Positions 1 through 6,683 are shown, counted from the first letter of the stretch. The stretch is DNA of 10,159 nucleotides from Halothiobacillaceae bacterium (GCA_011380105.1 DRZW01000006.1:1-10159), one strand, 5' to 3'. Notes: generated by a model not told the origin, from the sequence alone. Made by a program: numbers and translations.

Positions 1-1107
1 GAAAAAACCCCGCACCAATGCATCGGTTAAACCAATAATCCGCTGATAATCGGGTTGACGCATCGCCGCATAATTTGCCAAAAGCGCATCTGCGCCAGGG
101 TCAGGTTTTTGTCCCCGGTCGGCATTAAGCGCACGGCTAAGATCGCGCACATCGCGCAGGCACAAATTAAAGCCCTGGCCGGCAACCGGATGCAGGCTGT
201 GAGCCGCGTTGCCGATTAGCACGGTGCGTTTGGCCCTAACCTCTCTGGGGCGAACTAGGGTTAATGGGTAGGCATAACGCGGCGCTAAATCAGTAAATCC
301 ACCCAGCCGCCCGCCTAACGCCGCTTTTAGTTCAGCGGCAAACGCTGTATTACCTAACGCCATACGCCGTTCGGCCTGATTTTTGCGCATCACCCACACT
401 ACCGAGACCCGACCATCGGCTGCCGGCAATACCGCCAAAGGCCCGCCGTTGGTAAAGCATTCATGGGCAATATGGTTGTGATGCCGTTTAGGAAGCGCGG
501 TGGTCACCACCGCCGTTTGCTGATAATCATGGTACTGGGTCTGAATGCCACAGGCCTCACGCACCGCTGAGCAGGCACCATCGGCACCAATCAATAACCG
601 GGCAGTAATACTGCCACTTGATCCATCTGCCAAACGAACTTGAACCACGACGCCAAAGTCATCACTGCTGTGGCTTTGATATTGCGCGCCATCAATTCGC
701 CAGTCACCTACGTGCTGATCTAACAGGCTGGACAAACGTTTAATCAGTGCCGCATTGGGGACGACCTGGCCGAGCGCATCCGTGCCCGCCTGCTCTGCAC
801 TGATGCGGGTTAAACCAAAGCGGTGCTGATTAAACACCCGCACCTCATTGATCTTGGCAGCCTGGTTGGCCAACTCGTGTCCGGCTACGCCCAAGGACTG
901 TAAATAGCGCCACGAACCATCCGACAACGCGCTTAACCGTGGATCATAATTCGATTTATCTGCATGATCCGAGGGCGAATTTTGCTCCAATACGCAAACG
1001 CGCCAACCGGCACAATGCAGCGCCCAGGCCTGAGAAAGGCCGACCATACCGCCGCCGGCGATGAGCACATCGGTATTTAATTCAGTCGGTTGAGAGGCGG
1101 AGGTCAT
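1..1107 (-). CDS. ubiH: 2-octaprenyl-6-methoxyphenol hydroxylase UbiH (partial, 3' end cut by window edge)
   Basis: FAD-dependent monooxygenase of aerobic ubiquinone synthesis, one of the ring hydroxylases acting on the prenylated phenol at the inner membrane. I translated the frame by hand: 369 codons are open to the left edge, so roughly the last 30 residues of a family of about 390-400 are missing. Visible motifs are the N-terminal dinucleotide-binding GGGMVG (18-23), the middle DG motif IGADGACSAVR (173-183), and the C-terminal FAD motif GNAAHSLHPVAGQGFNL (299-315). The GNAA form and the LHPVAGQG run favour UbiH over UbiF or UbiI, though paralogues are close. The ATG at 1107 has AAGGG 8 nt upstream, lying over the pepP stop, and the gap to pepP is 11 bp, so it is the third gene of the UPF0149-pepP-ubiH operon. 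In relatives ubiI often follows, which would lie beyond the left edge. Confidence 0.93.
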   Translation of the reverse strand, partial: MTSASQPTELNTDVLIAGGGMVGLSQAWALHCAGWRVCVLEQNSPSDHADKSNYDPRLSALSDGSWRYLQSLGVAGHELANQAAKINEVRVFNQHRFGLTRISAEQAGTDALGQVVPNAALIKRLSSLLDQHVGDWRIDGAQYQSHSSDDFGVVVQVRLADGSSGSITARLLIGADGACSAVREACGIQTQYHDYQQTAVVTTALPKRHHNHIAHECFTNGGPLAVLPAADGRVSVVWVMRKNQAERRMALGNTAFAAELKAALGGRLGGFTDLAPRYAYPLTLVRPREVRAKRTVLIGNAAHSLHPVAGQGFNLCLRDVRDLSRALNADRGQKPDPGADALLANYAAMRQPDYQRIIGLTDALVRGFF

Positions 1108-1118
1108 AGGCCAAGCCC

Positions 1119-2453
1119 TTATTTTGAGGAACGTTGTTTTTCAATCGCCGCAATCTCTTTAGGCACATCGGCGGTCAGCACCTCATGGCCATCAGCGGTA
1201 ATTAGCACATCATCTTCGATGCGAATACCAATACCGTGATAGCGAGCAGGCGCTTTGGCATCGCAATCAATATAAATACCCGGCTCGACGGTCATCACCA
1301 TGCCGGGTTTGAGTTCACGCCAGGCGCCATCGGATTTATAAGCACCGACATCATGCACATCAATGCCTAGCCAATGACCGGTACGGTGCATAAAAAAGCG
1401 CTTGTAATGTTCGTTCTCGATCGCCTCCGCTACCGGCCCCTTGAGCAAGCCCAACTTAATCAAGCCTCGGGTGATTACATCCACAGCCGCACGGTGGGGG
1501 GCATCGAAATCCGCACCGGGTTTAAGTGTGGCGATGGCCGCCTTCTGTGCTTTGAGCACCAGCTCATAGAGTTCACGCTGCGGCTTGCTAAACGTGCCAC
1601 TAACCGGCCAGGTGCGTGTGATATCGCCTGCGTACATACCTACCTCGGCACCAGCATCCACCAGCACCAGCCCATCTTTCGGCAATGGCTGGTTATTTTC
1701 GCGATAATGGAGCACACAGGCATTCGAACCGCCAGCAACAATCGAAGGAAACGCGCACTCCCCGCCCGCACGGGTGAAAGTGGCTATCAGCTCAGCGGCC
1801 AGCTCTGACTCCGTTTTGGCTTTGGGCAACGCCTTTAAAACCGCATTGTGGCCTTGCGCTGAGACCTGCGCGGCCCGACGCAGTTGCTTTATTTCCAACT
1901 CGTCTTTAATCAACCGTTGCTCGGCGATTAGCTCTTTGACATCCAACAGCGCCCTCGGCGCTGTAACACCAGCGCGGGCTTTTTGCCGTAATTGGCGAAT
2001 AATATCCAGGGTTTGAGCCAGCAGATCATCATCGTCAAAAGGCAAATACACTCGCTCTGCCCGCGACAATAACGTGAATAACTGCTCGTCTTGTTCATCC
2101 AGCGCGAAGGCCTGATCGACCCCCAAGATTTTGCAGGCCCGATCCACCCCCATCCGCGCGCCTTCCCAACGGGCATGCTCGGGGTCATTGGGGTGGGTGA
2201 ACAATACCGACTGGTGTTTTTTGCCGGCAATCCCTTTGGCGGCCACCACCAGCAAGGCATCGGGCTCGGCAAAACCGCTTAAATAGAAAAAATCACTAGA
2301 TTGGCGGAAGGGATAGGGATTGTCGTGATTACGCCACTGGGTTTTTGCTGCCGGGATCAAGGCAATGGCGCCCTTACCCATGGATTTGGCAAGCTGTTTG
2401 CGGCGCTGACGGAAGAACCAAATGGTTTTGGCATCAACTGGCGTCATCGACAT
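1119..2453 (-). CDS. pepP: Xaa-Pro aminopeptidase P
   Basis: Cytoplasmic dinuclear metallopeptidase that removes the N-terminal residue from peptides with proline second. The N-terminal half is the aminopeptidase P domain (RQSSDFFYLSGFAEPDALLV region) and the C-terminal half the pita-bread fold. Counting from the upstream GTG at 2486, the five expected metal ligands are D277 (VDAG), D288 (GDITRT), H371 (GHWLG), E401 (VEPGIY) and E424 (RIEDDV); the substrate-binding histidine of DVHDVG is also present. Start choice: the frame opens at a GTG (2486) directly after the UPF0149 stop codon, with no ribosome-binding site. The ATG at 2453 has GAG 7 nt upstream and gives 444 residues, close to the 441 of E. 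coli PepP, so I prefer it. ATG 2447 is also possible. The family assignment is secure; the exact start is not. Confidence 0.95.
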   Translation of the reverse strand: MSMTPVDAKTIWFFRQRRKQLAKSMGKGAIALIPAAKTQWRNHDNPYPFRQSSDFFYLSGFAEPDALLVVAAKGIAGKKHQSVLFTHPNDPEHARWEGARMGVDRACKILGVDQAFALDEQDEQLFTLLSRAERVYLPFDDDDLLAQTLDIIRQLRQKARAGVTAPRALLDVKELIAEQRLIKDELEIKQLRRAAQVSAQGHNAVLKALPKAKTESELAAELIATFTRAGGECAFPSIVAGGSNACVLHYRENNQPLPKDGLVLVDAGAEVGMYAGDITRTWPVSGTFSKPQRELYELVLKAQKAAIATLKPGADFDAPHRAAVDVITRGLIKLGLLKGPVAEAIENEHYKRFFMHRTGHWLGIDVHDVGAYKSDGAWRELKPGMVMTVEPGIYIDCDAKAPARYHGIGIRIEDDVLITADGHEVLTADVPKEIAAIEKQRSSK

Positions 2454-2486
2454 GATATTACTCGTAAATTTAAGTGGTTTAAGCAC

Positions 2487-3035
2487 TTACTGTAGCCGGG
2501 TCGCGCCGTTAGTCTCTGGCACCGGCGGATGGAGCTGGAGATACATCACCAGCAGTGCCGAGCTTAAATATTGTTCGATTTCGTGGAGATTGAACTCATC
2601 TTCACTGTCATCCAGATTTTCTGTATCCAGATTGGCGATTTGCTCTAAATCATCGAACACTTCCTTGGACTGCTCATCGAGCGCATGCGGCGGTTTGCCG
2701 CCGGAGATGGCATAACCATACAGTACAGCCTGAGCAAATTCCGTTAGGGTACGTACCCGTTCGTTCAACGGAAAGGACTCATCTGGCAGCAGCAGATTCA
2801 GACCGAGATTATCAGCCGTAGTCGTACAACTCACAAAATCCTCGAAAATATCGTGCACATCACGAGGAATTTCCTCATCGGTCAGTGGCACATCGGTCAG
2901 CTCTCTGACCCAGTCATGCAATGAACATGGCCCCTGGCCGAGCCACATACCAATTAACACGCCCTGCGCCTCGGCTGGTGTGGGCTGGGCGTTAATCGTG
3001 TGAAACTGCTGTTGAATATGTTGATAATCCGGCAT
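2487..3035 (-). CDS. ygfB: UPF0149 family protein (YgfB-like)
   Basis: Small acidic, probably all-helical protein of 182 residues; E. coli YgfB has 192. Family features visible are TPAEAQGVLIGMWLGQG near residues 19-35, the central LLLPDESFPLNERV (81-94), AQAVLYGYAISGG (101-113), and a helical C-terminal part with an acidic run (residues 137-148) before EIEQYLSSALLVMYLQL. Its biochemical role is not settled; the Pseudomonas aeruginosa homologue has been linked to control of a peptidoglycan amidase gene and beta-lactam resistance. It heads the minus-strand operon: the ATG at 3035 is preceded by GGAAGG 2 nt away, and its TAA abuts the first possible pepP codon. The neighbours (pepP, ubiH on one side; zapA and 6S RNA divergently on the other) are the usual gammaproteobacterial context. 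A TTTAAT on the minus strand (3088-3083) could be its -10, but no -35 is convincing. Confidence 0.9.
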   Translation of the reverse strand: MPDYQHIQQQFHTINAQPTPAEAQGVLIGMWLGQGPCSLHDWVRELTDVPLTDEEIPRDVHDIFEDFVSCTTTADNLGLNLLLPDESFPLNERVRTLTEFAQAVLYGYAISGGKPPHALDEQSKEVFDDLEQIANLDTENLDDSEDEFNLHEIEQYLSSALLVMYLQLHPPVPETNGATRLQ

Positions 3036-3101
3036 AACCTTCCAATTTAATTATTCGACCGCTTGCTGCTCGCCATTGATAGATTAAAGCACTCGGTTGG
3101 A

Positions 3102-3130
3102 TTGAATTTTGAACTAATCCCGATTCTAAA
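3102..3130 (+). promoter_or_regulatory. candidate sigma70 promoter for the ZapB-like/zapA pair
   Basis: TTGAAT at 3102-3107 and TCTAAA at 3125-3130 are separated by exactly 17 bp. Each matches four of six consensus bases. It lies in the 114-bp divergent gap before UPF0149, about 20 bp upstream of the ZapB-like start. Position and spacing are right, but the hexamers are weak. Confidence 0.35.
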
Positions 3131-3149
3131 CCAGGCAGGATAAAAACTC

Positions 3150-3374
3150 ATGGCAGATGGGCTAATCGATAAAATTTCCCGGCTGATCGCACTGACCCGG
3201 CGCCTAGAGCAGGAACGTGAACAATGGCAACAGCGCGCCGAAAGCCTGCAAGATGAAAACCAGGCGATGCGGCAAGCCATCGATGAAAGCCATGAGCAGA
3301 TCGAAGCGTTGATCAGGCGCGTGGAGCACTACCAAAACCATAATGCAGAGCAGTCCAACGGGGGCAATTTATGA
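3150..3374 (+). CDS. small coiled-coil ZapB-like protein (TIGR02449 type)
   Basis: A 74-residue protein that is almost entirely one charged amphipathic helix from about residue 5 to 63 (I6, I9, L12, L15 and L19, then EREQWQQRAESLQDENQAM and IEALIRRVEHY), with a polar glycine/asparagine tail. Many non-enteric gammaproteobacteria encode a short coiled coil of this sort immediately before zapA, annotated TIGR02449; ZapB of E. coli is a similar-sized coiled coil that binds ZapA at the Z-ring. A division role is therefore inferred from shape and from gene order. The stop overlaps the zapA start as ATGA (3371-3374), indicating translational coupling. AGGA sits 9 nt before the ATG. No membrane segment or signal peptide is present. 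It is surely a real gene; its function is less sure. Confidence 0.85.
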   Translation: MADGLIDKISRLIALTRRLEQEREQWQQRAESLQDENQAMRQAIDESHEQIEALIRRVEHYQNHNAEQSNGGNL

Positions 3375-3670
3375 CCGAATCCACCAAAACTGTCACGGTG
3401 CGGGTAATGGACAAAGATTACAAAATTGTCTGCCCGCCTGAAGATGAGCCTATCCTGCGCGAAACTGCCGCCTATGTTCACCAGGAGATGCAAAGCATCC
3501 GCCAGAAGAGCAAAATATTAAGCACCGAACGAATCGCGGTGCTGGCGGCACTGAATTTGGCCCGCGAGCTGCTTGAGCAACCCCAAACAGGACATGCAGA
3601 CGACACCAAACAACTCAAAGCACTGGAAACACAGATCGACACCCTACTCGCCGAGTACGATCGGACTTGA
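3371..3670 (+). CDS. zapA: cell division protein ZapA
   Basis: FtsZ-ring-associated protein that crosslinks FtsZ protofilaments at mid-cell. It has 99 residues, against 109 in E. coli. The N-terminal globular part begins with a beta strand (TVTVRVMDKDYKIVCPPEDE, 7-26) followed by a helix LRETAAYVHQEMQSIRQ. The family signature is ERIAVLAALNLARELL (53-68). The C-terminal 30 residues form the coiled-coil tetramerisation helix. Translation is coupled to the ZapB-like gene by the ATGA overlap; a GGGGG run ends 6 nt before the ATG. The stop codon is overlapped by the -35 element of the 6S RNA promoter. Clear family match. Confidence 0.95.
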   Translation: MTESTKTVTVRVMDKDYKIVCPPEDEPILRETAAYVHQEMQSIRQKSKILSTERIAVLAALNLARELLEQPQTGHADDTKQLKALETQIDTLLAEYDRT

Positions 3671-3695
3671 ATCTTAACGCCCAGCAATCTAGCAT
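3667..3695 (+). promoter_or_regulatory. candidate sigma70 promoter of 6S RNA
   Basis: TTGAAT (3667-3672) and TAGCAT (3690-3695) are 17 bp apart and place the start point at about 3702, exactly where the 5' arm of the 6S closing stem begins. The -35 overlaps the zapA TGA (3668-3670). Hexamer matches are four of six each; the agreement with the RNA end is what supports it. Confidence 0.55.
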
Positions 3696-3701
3696 AGGTA
3701 T

Positions 3702-3888
3702 TGTCTTCTGAGGCGTTCGCCAGGTGGCGTTCAATCCCTTGAGCCTTAATTTGCGACACTGGGTGTAACAAACGGTTCTGTGTGCAGGTCCGCCAAGCAG
3801 CGGAAAGCCTAATGAGCCGGGCGGAGCGCCCAACTTGAACCTACATGGTTCAAGGTCGAAGCGTCATCAGCGGCGTCCCGGAAGACCC
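3702..3888 (+). ncRNA. ssrS: 6S RNA
   Basis: About 187 nt, close to the 184 nt of E. coli 6S RNA, in the conserved place between zapA and ygfA. 6S RNA mimics an open promoter and sequesters sigma70 RNA polymerase in stationary phase. The closing stem pairs 3703-3717 with 3872-3886: GTCTTC against GAAGAC, then mixed Watson-Crick and G-U pairs with one A-C mismatch. Conserved blocks seen are GCGTTCGCC near 3713-3721, CCCTTGAGCC (3736-3745) on the 5' side of the central bubble, AAAGCCT on the 3' side, and the diagnostic terminal hairpin CTTGAACC (3834-3841)/GGTTCAAG (3847-3854) with a 5-nt loop. The 3' end is followed by TTATTATT. Ends are estimated from the stem and are uncertain by a few bases. 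Confidence 0.9.
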
Positions 3889-3941
3889 TTATTATTGATG
3901 CCACGCCTTAATATTTTACCCGACCAATTGATCAACCAATT

Positions 3942-4538
3942 TTGAGCCAGCAGCAAAAAATGCAACTGCGTCGCCAACTGCGCTCGCAGAGGCGATCTTT
4001 CACCGGACTCTTGCGCCAGCAAGCCACCGCTCGAATCAACCGCCATATCCGCGCCTGGTTCCGCCAAAATCATATTCAGCGTTTTGCCGGATTCTGCGCA
4101 TTCGACGGTGAACCGGATTTGAGCTGGCTAATGAGCCAGACTAATCTGCGCCCCCATCTGCCCCGGGTGGGTCGTGATAATAAAATGCACTTCCACCCAT
4201 TGGCCGCACAGGCTCACTGCCATACTAAAAAACCCGGCATTGCCAACCGTTATGGCATCGCCGAGCCGGTTAAAACCGTGCAAGTGCGGCTCAATCAAAT
4301 TCAGGCATTATTGGTGCCACTGGTGGGTTTTGATTTGCATGGTAACCGTCTAGGCATGGGCGCAGGTTTTTATGATCGGATACTGGCAAGCCACCACCGA
4401 CCACCCACAGCGCTGGGCGTGGCGTTTTCTTTCCAGCAACTGCACGCCTTACCTACCGACCCCTGGGATCAACCACTGCAGGCTATCATCACCGAACGTG
4501 GCATCATCCACCCCCAGCAAAGCAAGTTATACAGGTGA
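3942..4538 (+). CDS. ygfA: 5-formyltetrahydrofolate cyclo-ligase
   Basis: Converts 5-formyl-THF to 5,10-methenyl-THF with ATP, returning the stored folate to one-carbon metabolism. It has 198 residues from the start used here; E. coli YgfA has 182. Visible are a basic N-terminal helix (LRRQLRSQRRSF, 9-20), CAFDGEPDLSWL near 52-63, the strand LLVPLVGFD (123-131), and the ATP-site signature RLGMGAGFYDR (136-146), with Ala where GMGGGFYDR is usual. The start is doubtful. The frame is open from 3912 but has no ATG before 3960; TTG 3942 is the first usual start codon and ATG 3960 (residue 7) is the alternative. Neither has a clear ribosome-binding site. The 53-nt gap after 6S RNA suggests read-through from the 6S promoter, as is known in E. 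coli, where ygfA is co-transcribed with ssrS. The stop lies inside the AGGTGA before the EVE gene. Confidence 0.9.
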   Translation: MSQQQKMQLRRQLRSQRRSFTGLLRQQATARINRHIRAWFRQNHIQRFAGFCAFDGEPDLSWLMSQTNLRPHLPRVGRDNKMHFHPLAAQAHCHTKKPGIANRYGIAEPVKTVQVRLNQIQALLVPLVGFDLHGNRLGMGAGFYDRILASHHRPPTALGVAFSFQQLHALPTDPWDQPLQAIITERGIIHPQQSKLYR

Positions 4539-4541
4539 TTT

Positions 4542-5012
4542 ATGAAATACTGGCTGATGAAATCCGAACCCGATGCTTTCTCGATCGATGATTTAAAATC
4601 GGTCAAGGTTGAGCCTTGGGACGGGATTCGTAATTACCAGGCGCGCAACATGATCCGCGATGAGATGCAACCCGGGGATCTGGCGTTTTTCTACCATTCC
4701 AACACCAAAGTGCCGGGGATTGTCGGGCTGATGGAGATCGCCTCCGAGCCTCGTTTTGATCACACTGCCTTTGACCCGGCTGCGAAATATTTTGATCCCA
4801 AATCCAACCCGGACAAACCACGCTGGTATTTGGTAGACGTGAAATATATTCGCCACACCAAGCGGGTCATTACCCTTTCAGAACTCAAAGCCGAACCCGC
4901 ATTAGAAAACCTGCCATTGGTACGCCGGGGTAATCGCTTATCGATTATGCCGGTAGAAAAGCAAGCATTTGAGCATATCTTGACCATGGAAGAGCGCCCG
5001 GCCGAGGCATAA
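4542..5012 (+). CDS. EVE domain-containing protein (PUA-like fold)
   Basis: A 156-residue single-domain protein, the usual length for stand-alone bacterial EVE proteins. Family signatures are YWLMKSEPDAFSIDDL (3-18), WDGIRNYQARNMIRDEMQPGD (26-46), the aromatic FFYHSN (49-54), GIVGLMEI (59-66), WYLVDVKY (95-102) and LPLVRRGNRLSIMPV (124-138). EVE domains have a PUA-like fold, and their proposed or shown role is recognition of modified nucleobases, such as modified cytosines in DNA or modified RNA. No partner nuclease or helicase domain is fused here, and no restriction gene is adjacent, so a housekeeping rather than a defence role is inferred. It starts 3 bp after ygfA, with AGGTGA directly upstream, so the two are co-translated from one mRNA. 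The next gene, ilvA, is convergent with a 44-bp gap containing the palindrome GGTTTAAACC but no clear terminator. Confidence 0.92.
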   Translation: MKYWLMKSEPDAFSIDDLKSVKVEPWDGIRNYQARNMIRDEMQPGDLAFFYHSNTKVPGIVGLMEIASEPRFDHTAFDPAAKYFDPKSNPDKPRWYLVDVKYIRHTKRVITLSELKAEPALENLPLVRRGNRLSIMPVEKQAFEHILTMEERPAEA

Positions 5013-5056
5013 TACGGCCAGGCACTGTCGGTTTAAACCAGCCCGATGACTGCAGG

Positions 5057-6580
5057 TTAGCCCAGAAACAACTCGTAGGCCGGATTATTACTCTCCGGCC
5101 AGTAGCGATAACCCAAACGCTTAAGATAGCCATCTAGCTCAGGTAAGTCATCTTCGGCGACCTGTATTCCCACTAGCACTCGGCCATAATCCGCACCATG
5201 GTTGCGATAATGAAATAAGCTGATATTCCAACGCGCACCTAAGTTAGATAAAAACTTCAGCAGCGCTCCGGGCCGCTCGGGGAATTCAAAGCGGAACAAA
5301 CGCTCATCTGCCACCGCATCCGCCCGGCCACCTACCATATGGCGCATGTGCAGCTTGGCCATTTCATTATCGGTTAAATCAACCGTCGGGTAATCGGCTT
5401 GTTGCAGCAAGGCATCAATCGTCTCGCGTTCCTCGGGCTTGGCTAAGCGCAGCCCAACAAAAATATGTGCTTTTGATGGATCGGAATAACGGTAATTAAA
5501 TTCGGTAATTTGACGACGGCCCAGCAGTTGGCAGAATGCCAAGAAGCTGCCGGGGCGTTCGGGGATAGTGACGGCAAATAACCCTTCGCGCTGCTCGCCA
5601 ATATCCGCCCGTTCGGCCACAAAGCGCAGCCGGTCAAAGTTCATATTGGCCCCAGAGGCAATCGCGATCAGGGTCTGATCTTCCAGGCCGTGCATTTTGA
5701 CGTAACGTTTTAAACCAGCCGTAGCTAACGCACCGGCCGCCTCGTTAATCGAGCGGGTATCATCAAAGATATCCTTGATCGCGGCGGCCATTTCATCGGT
5801 GTTCACAGTCACCACATCATCAATATGATCCTTTAGCACCTTAAAGGTATGCTCACCGATTTGTTTAACCGCGACCCCATCGGCAAACAAGCCTACTTGT
5901 TCTAGGCGTATCCGGTTGCCATGATCGAGTGCAGCGCGCAGGCAGGCGGCATCGTTCGGCTCCACCCCAATCACCTTGATTTCCGGGCGCAGCGCTTTGA
6001 TATAGGCACAAACACCTGCAGCCAAGCCACCACCGCCAACCGGTACGAAAACCGCGTGAATCGGATCTGGATGAGCACGCAGGATTTCTGCGGCCACAGT
6101 GCCCTGCCCGGCGATAATATCGGGATCATCGTAGGGTGGTATGTAGACCAACCCTTCCTGATCGATTAAGGTTTGCGCATGGGCAAAAGCATCATCGAAG
6201 GTATCGCCTTGTAGCACAATCTCCGCCCCGCGTCGGCGCACAGCATCAACCTTAATCGGCGGAGTGGTCTCAGGCATGACAATCACCGCACGCAACCCCA
6301 GTGTCTGTGCCGCTAATGCCACACCCTGAGCATGATTCCCCGCAGAGGCGGCAATAACACCATTAGGCAGCAAACCCTGCTGGTATAGGTGGTGAATCTT
6401 ATTAAACGCGCCCCGTAATTTAAAAGAAAAAACCGGCTGGGTATCCTCGCGCTTGAGCAAGACACGGTTTTTTAGGCGTGCAGACAGCTGTGGTGCGTGG
6501 GCCAGCGGGGAGTCGATGGCGACATCATAAACCCGGGCGGTAAGAATGGATTCCAGATAGCGGCGCAAAAGCGGCGTCAA
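5057..6580 (-). CDS. ilvA: threonine ammonia-lyase, biosynthetic (IlvA)
   Basis: PLP enzyme that deaminates threonine to 2-oxobutanoate, the first committed step of isoleucine synthesis. It has 507 residues; E. coli IlvA has 514. The catalytic domain (about 1-325) shows KREDTQPVFSFKLRGA with the PLP lysine K54, SAGNHAQGVAL (79-89), the phosphate-binding loop VGGGGLAAG (181-189) and ASGAN (308-312). Two ACT-like regulatory domains follow, starting near GLFAVTIPERPGSFLAF (333-349) and FRFEFPERPGALLKFL (429-444), ending NNPAYELFLG. Both ACT halves are full length, so the protein should be the isoleucine-inhibited, valine-relieved biosynthetic type, not the short catabolic TdcB form. The start is TTG 6580, fixed by AAGGAG 8 nt upstream and by alignment to the family N terminus. 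It is divergent from rpiA, a pairing also seen in Pseudomonas. Confidence 0.96.
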   Translation of the reverse strand: MTPLLRRYLESILTARVYDVAIDSPLAHAPQLSARLKNRVLLKREDTQPVFSFKLRGAFNKIHHLYQQGLLPNGVIAASAGNHAQGVALAAQTLGLRAVIVMPETTPPIKVDAVRRRGAEIVLQGDTFDDAFAHAQTLIDQEGLVYIPPYDDPDIIAGQGTVAAEILRAHPDPIHAVFVPVGGGGLAAGVCAYIKALRPEIKVIGVEPNDAACLRAALDHGNRIRLEQVGLFADGVAVKQIGEHTFKVLKDHIDDVVTVNTDEMAAAIKDIFDDTRSINEAAGALATAGLKRYVKMHGLEDQTLIAIASGANMNFDRLRFVAERADIGEQREGLFAVTIPERPGSFLAFCQLLGRRQITEFNYRYSDPSKAHIFVGLRLAKPEERETIDALLQQADYPTVDLTDNEMAKLHMRHMVGGRADAVADERLFRFEFPERPGALLKFLSNLGARWNISLFHYRNHGADYGRVLVGIQVAEDDLPELDGYLKRLGYRYWPESNNPAYELFLG

Positions 6581-6588
6581 AATCAGTT

Positions 6589-6594
6589 CTCCTT
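6589..6594 (-). promoter_or_regulatory. strong ribosome-binding site fixing the TTG start of ilvA
   Basis: The minus strand reads AAGGAG, then 8 nt (AACTGATT), then TTG. No in-frame ATG lies near the family N terminus, so this near-consensus site is what decides the TTG start. Pairing a strong site with a weak start codon may tune ilvA translation. Confidence 0.8.
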
Positions 6595-6626
6595 GCGGTA
6601 GATTCTCGTCGAATCGAGGAATTTAT

Positions 6627-6640
6627 TGGTATAGTATAGT
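6627..6640. promoter_or_regulatory. overlapping divergent -10 elements between ilvA and rpiA
   Basis: On the plus strand, TGGTATAGT (6627-6635) is an extended -10 (TG-N-TATAGT), followed by a second TATAGT at 6635-6640. On the minus strand, TATACT reads from 6638 to 6633, five of six consensus bases. The two promoters would share the same melted bases, with start points near 6642 (rpiA) and 6626 (ilvA). I find no good -35 for either strand; the plus-strand TG motif could compensate, while the minus-strand one would need an activator. Just downstream for ilvA lies an inverted repeat, GATTC-TCGTC-GAATC (6601-6615), a possible operator. Confidence 0.45.
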
Positions 6641-6658
6641 GTTAAGCCATATTAGCAC

Positions 6659-6683
6659 GATCCGATCGAAGGCGGATCAGATC
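6659..6683. repeat. GATC cluster with an inverted repeat in the rpiA leader
   Basis: Four GATC tetramers occur in 25 bp (starting at 6659, 6664, 6675 and 6680). Two of them form the arms of GATCCG (6659-6664)/CGGATC (6673-6678) around an 8-base spacer. It falls between the presumed rpiA start point and its ribosome-binding site (AAGGTG, 6694-6699). It could be an operator, an mRNA hairpin or a Dam-methylation-sensitive site. The sequence alone does not tell which, and whether this organism has Dam is unknown. Confidence 0.4.

Noticed and set aside
1374..1808. 144-codon plus-strand frame inside pepP
   Set aside because: It lies entirely opposite conserved pepP catalytic sequence, resembles no family and has no ribosome-binding site; a shadow frame.
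1928..2272. 114-codon minus-strand frame inside pepP in another frame
   Set aside because: Shadow of pepP with implausible composition (rich in Trp, Pro and Cys); pepP itself is intact, so no frameshift is implied.
3923..3941. Direct repeat ACCAATT twice, 13 bp apart, before ygfA
   Set aside because: It is short, AT-rich and has no matching element elsewhere in the window; not evidence of an attachment site or target duplication.
5030..5039. Palindrome GGTTTAAACC between the convergent EVE and ilvA genes
   Set aside because: It is an isolated 10-bp palindrome without loop, T run or flanking repeat; it gives no support for a terminator or binding site.
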